NCBI GenBank assembly: GCA_003719395.1
Contig: RHMC01000008.1
Coordinates: 1-64,000 of the forward strand
Direction: 5' to 3'
DNA: 64,000 nt
From: Streptomyces altiplanensis
GTDB taxonomy: Bacteria > Actinomycetota > Actinomycetes > Streptomycetales > Streptomycetaceae
Shown here: one piece after another, positions 57,383-64,000 of the stretch
Layout: the number at the start of each line of letters is the position of its first letter
How positions within the stretch are numbered: the first letter of the stretch is position 1
Notes under the pieces: model-generated
The model's input: only the letters and a program-made list of their open reading frames with translations
Told to the model about the DNA's origin: nothing
The model's database searches: none
Program-made: the position numbers and the translations under genes

Positions 57383-57418
57383 CGACAGCCCCGCCGGTCG
57401 GTTCCGGCGGGGCTGTCG
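57383..57418. terminator. Terminator hairpin after the MFS gene
   Basis: 15-bp perfect stem CGACAGCCCCGCCGG with its complement around a 6-nt loop (TCGGTT), 28 bp after the MFS stop. Confidence 0.9.
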
Positions 57419-57516
57419 CCTATCCGGGTGGAACAGCCCCCGGCACCTTCCGCCACCCCGTTCCCGCAGCTCAGGGTGGGAGCAACTGATCCACACCACA
57501 CGGGGGGCCGATTCCG

Positions 57517-57888
57517 ATGTTCCGCATGCGTACGACCGTCCTCGCGGCCGGGGTTCTGGCCGCCACCGCACTGCTGCCGCAGACCACCCACGCCGCGCCG
57601 CCCCGCCTCGGGGCCTGTGCGACCGGGGAGCTCTGCCTCTGGGCGAAGCCGGACTTCAAGGGCGGGCGCCAGGCCCACGAACTGTCCGGCATCGACATCG
57701 AGAGCTGCGTCCCCCTGCCGGCCGGCACCGACGCCCAGGCCCTCGCCAACCGCACCGGCCGGCCCGTCACGACGTACCAGTCCGGGGAGTGCGAGGAGAC
57801 GGGGGAGTTCGAGACCTATCCGGGGGGCGGGACCTGGGTGCCGCAGTCGCCGTACCGGGTGCGGGCCTTCAAGGTGTGGGAGAACTGA
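57517..57888 (+). CDS. Secreted peptidase inhibitor family I36 protein
   Basis: 123-residue exported protein. Signal peptide MRTTVLAAGVLAATALLPQT ends after HA (about residue 26). The mature part has the I36 beta-gamma-crystallin-like pattern CATGELCLWAKPDFKGGRQA with paired cysteines (ACATGELC, SC, ECEE). Relatives include SMI-type metalloprotease inhibitors; many Streptomyces members are untested. Intact. Confidence 0.87.
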   Translation: MFRMRTTVLAAGVLAATALLPQTTHAAPPRLGACATGELCLWAKPDFKGGRQAHELSGIDIESCVPLPAGTDAQALANRTGRPVTTYQSGECEETGEFETYPGGGTWVPQSPYRVRAFKVWEN

Positions 57889-57970
57889 GGGGGATGCCCG
57901 CCGGAAAGCGGGGCAACTGGTCGTCAAGCCCGGATCACACGAATTCCAGGGCACGACTCAGGGAGTGACC

Positions 57971-58234
57971 ATGGCGAGCAACAGCCGCACGCACAGCCCG
58001 TCCAACACCAGCGCCCTCAGCTGGGTCTCGCTCATCTGCGGCATCATCGGCTTCTTCACCCTCGGCATCATCCTCGGCCCGATCGCGCTGATCACCGGTT
58101 GGATCGCGATGGGCAAGCGCTTCAACAGCGGCAATGTGCCGGCCATGATCGGCTTCATTCTCGGTGCGGTCATCACCGTCCTCGCGGTCATCGCGCTGAT
58201 AGGCGGCGCGGCCGTCTACGGCATGTCGATCTGA
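57971..58234 (+). CDS. DUF4190 small membrane protein
   Basis: 87 residues with two membrane helices (LSWVSLICGIIGFFTLGIIL; NVPAMIGFILGAVITVLAVI) joined by the polar GKRFNSGN loop, the DUF4190 layout. ATG 57971 has GGGAGTG (57961-57967) upstream. Role unknown. Stop is 4 bp from the convergent channel gene stop. Confidence 0.9.
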   Translation: MASNSRTHSPSNTSALSWVSLICGIIGFFTLGIILGPIALITGWIAMGKRFNSGNVPAMIGFILGAVITVLAVIALIGGAAVYGMSI

Positions 58235-58238
58235 CGCG

Positions 58239-59036
58239 CTACGCCGGACGCCGTGGCGCCGGGGCCGTCCCCACGGGCGGCCCCTCGCGCATGCCGGGGG
58301 CCGGAACCGCCGCCCCCGCCGTCAGCTCCGAGACCTGCGCCCGCAGCGCCCGCACCTCCTCCGTGAGCAGCTCGATCGCGGCCGTCTGGCGGCGCTCCTC
58401 GGCGTCGTCCCGGTCGAAGCGGGAAATGAACCACGCCGCGATGTTCGCGGTGACGACACCGAGCAGCGCGATGCCCGAGAGCATCAGGCCCACCGCCAGC
58501 ACCCGGCCGAGTCCTGTCGTGGGGGAGTGGTCGCCGTATCCGACGGTCGTCATCGTCGTGAACGACCACCACACCGCGTCACCCAGCGTCTTGATGTTCC
58601 CGCCGGGGGCGTCCCGCTCGACCTCCAGCACGGCCAGCGAGCCGAACATCAGCAGGCCGATCACCGCGCCCCCGACGTACGTCGTGAGCTGGACCTGGGG
58701 AGCCGTCCTGGCCCGCCGGCCGACCAGCAGCAGCGTGGAGACGAGCCGGAGCAGCTGGAGCGGGCGCAGCAGCGGCAGCACCACCGCGAGCAGGTCCAGC
58801 GGGTGGCTGCGGACGAACGACCGCTTGCGGGGCGACAGCGACAGCCGTACGACGTAGTCCAGGGCGAACGCGCCCCAGACCGTCCACTCGGTCACCAGAC
58901 AGATCCGGCGCACCGCGTCGCCCGCGTCCGGCGCGACGATCGGAACCGCGTACGCGAGGGCGAAAGCCACCGCCAGCCCCAGCAGGGGCCCCTGTGTGCG
59001 CTCTTCCCACCGGGTCTGCGCTGTCTGCACCTTCAT
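58239..59036 (-). CDS. Voltage-gated-like potassium channel
   Basis: Intact 265-residue channel subunit. Potassium selectivity filter TMTTVGYGDHSP near residue 165. Six helices are likely; the fourth (PLDLLAVVLPLLRPLQLLRL) has an Arg-poor voltage-sensor-like pattern. A C-terminal coiled coil (EERRQTAAIELLTEEVRALR) could aid tetramer formation. KvAP/KcsA-type relatives conduct K+ in actinobacteria. ATG 59036 heads the gene. Confidence 0.93.
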   Translation of the reverse strand: MKVQTAQTRWEERTQGPLLGLAVAFALAYAVPIVAPDAGDAVRRICLVTEWTVWGAFALDYVVRLSLSPRKRSFVRSHPLDLLAVVLPLLRPLQLLRLVSTLLLVGRRARTAPQVQLTTYVGGAVIGLLMFGSLAVLEVERDAPGGNIKTLGDAVWWSFTTMTTVGYGDHSPTTGLGRVLAVGLMLSGIALLGVVTANIAAWFISRFDRDDAEERRQTAAIELLTEEVRALRAQVSELTAGAAVPAPGMREGPPVGTAPAPRRPA

Positions 59037-59108
59037 GCCCCGAATGGTAGGGAACGACGAACGGCGCGGAGCCAGCAGGCCCCGCCGCCCGTTCGTGCCC
59101 TGTGGGCG

Positions 59109-61841
59109 TTACGCGTCGCCGCCGGCCGCACCGGGGTCGGCCGCGGTCACGTCGAGCAGCTGGTAGCGGTCGACCGCCTGCTTCAGCGCGGAGCGGTCGA
59201 TCCTGCCCTCCTTGGCGAGCTCGGTGAGCACCGCCAGGACGATCGACTGCGCGTCGATGTGGAAGTGGCGGCGCGCCGCACCCCGCGTATCGGCGAAGCC
59301 GAAGCCGTCCGCGCCGAGCGAGGAGTACGTGCCCGGGACCCAGCGCGAGATCTGGTCCGGAACCGAACGCATCCAGTCCGAGACGGCCACGAACGGGCCC
59401 TGCGCGCCGGAGAGCTTCTCCGTCACGTACGGCACGCGCTGCTCCTCCTCCGGGTGGAGCAGGTTGTGCTCCTCCACCGAGACCGCGTCGCGGCGCAGCT
59501 CGTTCCAGGAGGTCGCGGACCAGACGTCGGCCTTGACGTTCCACTCCTCGGCGAGGATCCGCTGGGCCTCGACCGCCCACGGCACCGCCACACCGGAGGC
59601 CATGATCTGGGCCGGAAGCTCGCCCTTCTCGCCCTCCTTGAAGCGGTAGATGCCCTTGAGGATGCCGTCGGTGTCGACGTTCTGGGGCTCCGCCGGGTGC
59701 TGGATCGGCTCGTTGTAGACGGTCAGGTAGTAGAAGACGTCCTCGGCGTTCTCGCCGTACATCCGCTTCAGGCCGTCCTGGACGATGTGCGCGATCTCGT
59801 ACCCGAACGCCGGGTCGTACGCGACACAGGCCGGGTTCGTCGAGGCGAGCAGCTGCGAGTGGCCGTCCGCGTGCTGGAGGCCCTCACCGGTCAGAGTCGT
59901 ACGACCGGCGCTCGCGCCCAGGACGAATCCGCGCGCGAGCTGGTCGGCCATCTGCCAGAACTGGTCGCCGGTCCGCTGGAAACCGAACATCGAGTAGAAG
60001 ACGTAGACCGGGATCAGCGGCTCGCCGTGCGTGGCGTACGCCGAACCCGCGGCGATCAGCGACGCGGTGCAGCCGGCCTCGGAGATGCCGTCGTGCAGCA
60101 TCTGCCCGGTGGGCGACTCCTTGTACGCGAGCAGCAGCTCACGGTCGACCGCCTCGTACTGCTGGCCCAGCGGGTTGTAGATCTTCGCGCTCGGGAAGAA
60201 CGCGTCCATGCCGAAGGTGCGGTACTCGTCGGGCGCGATCAGCACGAAACGCTTGCCGATCTCCTTGTCCCGCATGAGGTCCTTCAGGACGCGCACGAAC
60301 GCCATCGTCGTGGCGATCGACTGCTGACCCGACCCCTTCTTCGCGGCCGCGTACGTCTTCTCGGCCGGCAGCGGCAGGGGCTTGGCCCGGACGACACGGG
60401 TCGGTACGTACCCGCCCAGCGCGTTGCGCCGGTCGTGCATGTACTGGATCTCCTCCGAGTCGCGGCCCGGGTGGTAGTACGGCGGGTAGCCCTCGTCCAG
60501 CTGCTTGTCCGTGATCGGGATGTGCAGCCGGTCGCGGAAGCGCTTCAGGTCCTCGACCGTCAGCTTCTTCATCTGGTGGGTCGCGTTACGGCCCTCGAAG
60601 TTCGGCCCCAGCGTCCAGCCCTTGACGGTCTGGGCGAGGATGACGGTCGGCTGGCCCTTGTGGGCCTTGGCCGCCGCGTACGCCGCGTACACCTTCTTGT
60701 GGTCGTGACCGCCGCGCCCCAGGTGCAGGATCTGGTCGTCGGTCATGTTCTCGACCATGGCCCGCAGGCGGTGGTCGTCACCGAAGAAGTGGTTGCGGAT
60801 GTACGCGCCGGTCTCCGTCGCGTACGTCTGGAACTGGCCGTCGGGGGTCGTGTTCAGCTTGTTGACCAGCACGCCGTCGCGGTCCTGCGCGAGCAGCGGG
60901 TCCCAGCTCCGGTCCCAGACCAGCTTGATGACGTTCCAGCCGGCGCCCCGGAACTGCGACTCCAGCTCCTGGATGACCTTGCCGTTGCCGCGCACCGGGC
61001 CGTCGAGGCGCTGGAGGTTGCAGTTGACGACGAAGGTCAGGTTGTCCAGGCCCTCGCGGGCGGCGATGGACAGCTGGCCGAGCGACTCGGGCTCGTCCAT
61101 CTCGCCGTCGCCGAGGTACGCCCAGACGTGCGACTTGGAGGTGTCGGCGATGCCGCGCGCCTCCATGTAGCGGTTCATCCGCGCCTGGTAGATCGCGCCG
61201 AGGGGGCCGAGGCCCATCGACACGGTCGGGAACTCCCAGAAGTCCGGCATCAGCCGCGGGTGGGGGTACGACGACAGACCGTTCGGGGCCTTCGACTTCT
61301 CCTGGCGGAAGGCGTCGAGCTGCGCCTCGTTCAGCCGGTCGAGCAGGAACGCGCGGGCGTAGATGCCGGGGGACGCGTGTCCCTGGAAGAAGATCTGGTC
61401 GCCGCCGTCGCCCTCGTCCTTGCCGCGGAAGAAGTGGTTGAAGCCCACGTCGTAGAGCGAGGCGGAGGAGGCGAACGTGGCGATGTGACCGCCCACGCCG
61501 ATACCGGGGCGCTGCGCACGGGAGACCATCACGGCCGCGTTCCAGCGGGTCGCGTTGAGGACCTTGCGCTCGATCTCCTCGTTGCCGGGGAAGAACGGCT
61601 CGTCCTTGGTGGCGATGGTGTTGACGTAGTCCGTGCTGCGCATCTCGGGGACCGCCACGCGCTTCTCGCGCGCGCGCTCGATCAGGCGGAGCATCAGGTA
61701 GCGGGCGCGCTCACGGCCCCGCTCGTCGACGGCGGCGTCGAGGGAGTCCAGCCATTCCTGGGTCTCTTCAGGATCGAAGTCCGGGACCTGGCTCGGAAGG
61801 CCGCCAATGATGATCGGATTGCGATCGGATCCGGAAGCCAC
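59109..61841 (-). CDS. aceE: Pyruvate dehydrogenase E1 component, homodimeric type
   Basis: 910 residues, intact. TPP-dependent decarboxylase of the pyruvate dehydrogenase complex, linking glycolysis to acetyl-CoA. The thiamine site reads [17 protein letters not shown] to [20 protein letters not shown]. The AceE-type opening [20 protein letters not shown] and [16 protein letters not shown] [16 protein letters not shown] confirm the homodimeric branch. GTG 61841 (GAAGGA upstream) gives the standard start [20 protein letters not shown]; the frame stays open far upstream but lacks family residues there. Confidence 0.97.
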   Translation of the reverse strand: MASGSDRNPIIIGGLPSQVPDFDPEETQEWLDSLDAAVDERGRERARYLMLRLIERAREKRVAVPEMRSTDYVNTIATKDEPFFPGNEEIERKVLNATRWNAAVMVSRAQRPGIGVGGHIATFASSASLYDVGFNHFFRGKDEGDGGDQIFFQGHASPGIYARAFLLDRLNEAQLDAFRQEKSKAPNGLSSYPHPRLMPDFWEFPTVSMGLGPLGAIYQARMNRYMEARGIADTSKSHVWAYLGDGEMDEPESLGQLSIAAREGLDNLTFVVNCNLQRLDGPVRGNGKVIQELESQFRGAGWNVIKLVWDRSWDPLLAQDRDGVLVNKLNTTPDGQFQTYATETGAYIRNHFFGDDHRLRAMVENMTDDQILHLGRGGHDHKKVYAAYAAAKAHKGQPTVILAQTVKGWTLGPNFEGRNATHQMKKLTVEDLKRFRDRLHIPITDKQLDEGYPPYYHPGRDSEEIQYMHDRRNALGGYVPTRVVRAKPLPLPAEKTYAAAKKGSGQQSIATTMAFVRVLKDLMRDKEIGKRFVLIAPDEYRTFGMDAFFPSAKIYNPLGQQYEAVDRELLLAYKESPTGQMLHDGISEAGCTASLIAAGSAYATHGEPLIPVYVFYSMFGFQRTGDQFWQMADQLARGFVLGASAGRTTLTGEGLQHADGHSQLLASTNPACVAYDPAFGYEIAHIVQDGLKRMYGENAEDVFYYLTVYNEPIQHPAEPQNVDTDGILKGIYRFKEGEKGELPAQIMASGVAVPWAVEAQRILAEEWNVKADVWSATSWNELRRDAVSVEEHNLLHPEEEQRVPYVTEKLSGAQGPFVAVSDWMRSVPDQISRWVPGTYSSLGADGFGFADTRGAARRHFHIDAQSIVLAVLTELAKEGRIDRSALKQAVDRYQLLDVTAADPGAAGGDA

Positions 61842-62249
61842 GCTGTTCCTTCGCTGGTTGGGTCTTGAGAGGTGTCGCGCCGCATCCATCGTGTACCCCG
61901 GAATCGCAAACGTCATCTTTACCGAGGGGTAACCATCGCTCGGTGAGAAGTGCGGCGCCGGCCGAGGACGGATCCGGCCGAATCGCAACCCTACGCCCGA
62001 CACGTTGATGCATTCCGTAAGGCCGTTCGGGACCGATTGGCCTACCGAAGCCGCGGAAGCCGTCAAACGTGGTCGAATGGTGTGGGATGAATCACGAAGA
62101 GGGCTCAGGAGGTGTCCGTAGGCCCATCCTTTGGGCGGGATCGGGGGCGGGGTACTTGCGAGATTCGTCCTGCACGTGTGGACTACGGCCAATGCCCCGC
62201 GCACGCGCGGGTCCGAAGCATTTTCCAAAACATGATCAGGAGGCAATCC
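61842..62249. other. Intergenic region between aceE and DUF3052 genes
   Basis: 408 bp holding both divergent promoters. TTACCGAGGGGTAA at 61919-61932 is a short inverted repeat 78 bp upstream of aceE that could bind a regulator. AT-rich patches at 61905-61935 and 62215-62240 stand out. No small gene with a ribosome site and no RNA gene was recognised. Confidence 0.45.
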
Positions 62250-62690
62250 GTGAGCGCGACCGCGGACCACGCGGAGGAGCGGACCAACCTTGCCGCGAGG
62301 CTGGGTTTCCAGCCCGAGCAGGTGGTCCAGGAGATCGGCTTCGACGACGATGTCGATCAGGAGCTCCGCGAGGCCATCGAGGAACTCATTGGCACCGAAC
62401 TCGTCGACGAGGACTACGACGATGTGGCTGACGCCGTCGTGCTGTGGTTCCGAGACGAGGACGGGGATCTGACGGACGCGCTGGTCGACGCTACGCAGCT
62501 GATCGACGAAGGCGCCCCCGTCTGGCTGATGACGCCGAAGACAGGCCGCGAAGGCTATGTCGAGCCGAGCGACATCAATGAAGCCGCGCAGACCGCGGGT
62601 CTGTCTCAGACCAAGAGCGTCAACGCGGGCAAGGACTGGACCGGCAGCAGGCTGGTTACCCCGAAGGCGGCGAAGTCCGGCAAGCGCTGA
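62250..62690 (+). CDS. DUF3052 domain-containing protein
   Basis: 146-residue conserved actinobacterial protein. Residues 8-45 ([37 protein letters not shown]) and the acidic [20 protein letters not shown] identify the family. A basic tail ends KAAKSGKR. Function unknown. GTG 62250 has AGGAGG at 62239-62244. Neighbours aceE and a peroxiredoxin are conserved near it in Streptomyces. Confidence 0.92.
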   Translation: MSATADHAEERTNLAARLGFQPEQVVQEIGFDDDVDQELREAIEELIGTELVDEDYDDVADAVVLWFRDEDGDLTDALVDATQLIDEGAPVWLMTPKTGREGYVEPSDINEAAQTAGLSQTKSVNAGKDWTGSRLVTPKAAKSGKR

Positions 62691-62736
62691 GCGAAGAACC
62701 GACGCAGACAACCGGCCACCGTCACCGGACGCAGCC

Positions 62737-62770
62737 AGGGCCCCCGCCGACCTCGGTCGGCGGGGGCCCT
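62737..62770. terminator. Terminator hairpin
   Basis: 16-bp perfect stem AGGGCCCCCGCCGACC with its complement, 2-nt gap (in practice a small loop), followed by TT. Between the DUF3052 gene and the peroxiredoxin gene. Confidence 0.88.
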
Positions 62771-62816
62771 TTGCGTAGGGTGGAGCCCCGGAACGGACTG
62801 AGGGGGCGACGCTTCC

Positions 62817-63302
62817 ATGGCGGCAGAGGTGGGCACCAAGGCCCCGGATTTCGAGCTGAAGGACAACCACGGCCGGACCGTGAGGCTCTCCGGCTTCTGG
62901 GCCCCGGACGGCCCGGGCGACGACGGCGGGGCCAGGAACGTGGTGCTGCTCTTCTACCCGTTCGCCTTCACCGGCGTCTGCACGGGCGAGCTGCGCGCGC
63001 TCCGCGACGAGCTGCCGAAGTTCGTCAACGACGACGTGCAGCTGCTCGCCGTGTCCACCGACTCCATCCACACCCTGCGGGTCTACGCCGAGCAGGAGGA
63101 CATCGAGTATCCGCTCCTGTCGGACTTCTGGCCGCACGGCGAGGCCTCGCGCGCGTACGGCGTCTTCGACGAGGACAAGGGCTGCGCGGTGCGCGGCACC
63201 TTCGTCATCGACAAGCGGGGCGTGGTGCGCTGGACCGTGGTGAACGGCCTGCCCGACGCGCGCGACCTGAACGACTACCTCAAGGCCCTCGACGCCCTCT
63301 GA
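62817..63302 (+). CDS. AhpE/Bcp-type peroxiredoxin
   Basis: Intact 161-residue thiol peroxidase that reduces hydrogen peroxide and organic peroxides. The peroxidatic cysteine is C55 in [14 protein letters not shown] with T52; Arg126 in [11 protein letters not shown] is the usual partner, and C123 nearby could resolve it. A 13-residue Gly/Asp/Pro-rich insert ([13 protein letters not shown]) precedes the catalytic strand. ATG 62817 lies 46 bp after the terminator. Confidence 0.92.
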   Translation: MAAEVGTKAPDFELKDNHGRTVRLSGFWAPDGPGDDGGARNVVLLFYPFAFTGVCTGELRALRDELPKFVNDDVQLLAVSTDSIHTLRVYAEQEDIEYPLLSDFWPHGEASRAYGVFDEDKGCAVRGTFVIDKRGVVRWTVVNGLPDARDLNDYLKALDAL

Positions 63303-63427
63303 CGTACCCGAGAAATCGGGGTTCCGGGCATGCTGCGCGGGGGAACCGGTCACTAGGATCGACTCGTTGATCCGATACCAGCGCATTCCGGGGGTCCCTC
63401 GGCCCCTCGACACATATGGGAGGACTC

Positions 63428-64000
63428 GTGGGAGTCAGCCTCAGCAAGGGCGGCAACGTCTCGCTGACCAAGGCCGCCCCCAACCTGACCGCGGTCATCG
63501 TCGGTCTGGGCTGGGACGCTCGTACCACCACCGGGGGTGACTTCGACCTCGACGCCAGCGCTCTGCTGACCAACGCGGAGGGCAAGGTCACCAACGACTC
63601 GAACTTCGTCTTCTTCAACAACCTCAAGAGCCCCGACGGCTCGGTCGAGCACCTCGGCGACAACACCACGGGTGAGGGCGAGGGCGACGACGAGGTCATC
63701 AAGGTGAACCTGGCCGGCGTGCCGGCGGACGTCGCCAAGATCGTTTTCCCGGTCTCGATCTACGAGGCCGAGGCCAGGCAGCAGAGCTTCGGCCAGGTGC
63801 GCAACGCGTACATCCGCGTCGTGAACCAGGCCGACAACACCGAACTGGCGCGCTACGACCTGAGCGAGGACGCCTCGACGGAGACCGCGATGGTCTTCGG
63901 CGAGCTGTACCGCAACGGGGCGGAGTGGAAGTTCCGGGCCATCGGTCAGGGGTACGCCTCGGGCCTGCGCGGCATCGCGCAGGACTTCGGCGTCAACGTC
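63428..64000 (+). CDS. terD: TerD-family calcium-binding stress protein
   Basis: 191 codons from GTG 63428 (GGGAGGA upstream) reach the last base of the window in frame, ending [10 protein letters not shown]. That is the normal TerD end, so only the stop codon is probably missing. Calcium-binding acidic motifs [12 protein letters not shown] and EGEGDDEVI are present, as are [20 protein letters not shown] and [20 protein letters not shown]. TerD proteins are linked to tellurite resistance, phage resistance and stress. Confidence 0.95.
   Translation, partial: MGVSLSKGGNVSLTKAAPNLTAVIVGLGWDARTTTGGDFDLDASALLTNAEGKVTNDSNFVFFNNLKSPDGSVEHLGDNTTGEGEGDDEVIKVNLAGVPADVAKIVFPVSIYEAEARQQSFGQVRNAYIRVVNQADNTELARYDLSEDASTETAMVFGELYRNGAEWKFRAIGQGYASGLRGIAQDFGVNV

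Noticed and set aside
58527..61868. Open frame of more than 1100 codons on the plus strand opposite aceE
   Set aside because: Low-complexity Arg/Val/Asp text with no domain; aceE on the other strand is complete and conserved.
61842..63413. Upstream extension of aceE
   Set aside because: The frame stays open but lacks AceE residues and runs through DUF3052 and peroxiredoxin; GTG 61841 has a ribosome site and the family N-terminus.

Overview
The window looks like a stretch of a Streptomyces chromosome, probably from its core. The DNA is very GC-rich, GTG starts are common, and genes are often coupled through ATGA or GTGA overlaps. The gene set is typical of the genus: mbl, matB, the fasR-fabD-fabH-acpP-fabF block, the homodimeric pyruvate dehydrogenase aceE, DUF3145, DUF3052 and TerD. 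From memory, a similar order (mbl and matB at one end, fab genes in the middle, aceE and terD at the other end) occurs in Streptomyces coelicolor. I could not run a search to confirm this.

Layout. 1-3.9 kb: a small accessory islet with a VapBC toxin-antitoxin pair, an unrecognised 417-residue protein and gene debris, flanked by 23-nt imperfect direct repeats. 4-6.3 kb: a MalY/PatB-type lyase and a YceI protein. 6.5-11.2 kb: an overlapping operon for L-fucose-type sugar oxidation (fuconate dehydratase, SDR, aldo/keto reductase, mutarotase, lactonase), with only a lipoprotein stub where a sugar-binding protein would be expected. 11.2-16 kb: matB, a collapsed sensor-kinase remnant, mbl and two hypotheticals. 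16-31.7 kb: a MarR/oxidoreductase/Ohr peroxide module, then mostly secreted or scavenging enzymes (serine hydrolase, M14 carboxypeptidase, C15-like protein, GH3 glucosidase, aldose epimerase, SGNH lipoprotein) with small transport and regulatory genes.

32-37.5 kb: the essential fatty-acid synthesis operon behind its activator FasR. 37.5-45.2 kb: a cell-envelope block with pirin, an L,D-transpeptidase, FemX and MurJ, followed by a response regulator, histidine kinase and lipoprotein that overlap as one unit. 45.2-48.1 kb: a serine hydrolase, an acetyltransferase, and a MerR regulator with its aldo/keto reductase. 48.2-54.9 kb: an acyltransferase and two paralogous DUF1023 hydrolases around a second two-component system and a DUF4429 protein. 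54.9-59 kb: a TetR-controlled MFS exporter, an I36 inhibitor, a DUF4190 membrane protein and a potassium channel. 59-64 kb: aceE, DUF3052, a peroxiredoxin and terD, which ends flush with the window.

Many genes, mainly between 6.7 and 29.7 kb, read correctly only if one-base insertions or deletions are assumed. Others over several kilobases (fabF-acpP-fabH, 42.5-48.1 kb, 54.9-64 kb) are intact. The pattern fits indel errors in the underlying sequence better than mass gene decay, so frame-shifted genes are annotated here as whole CDSs with the break positions given. Genes called pseudogenes are those missing whole domains.
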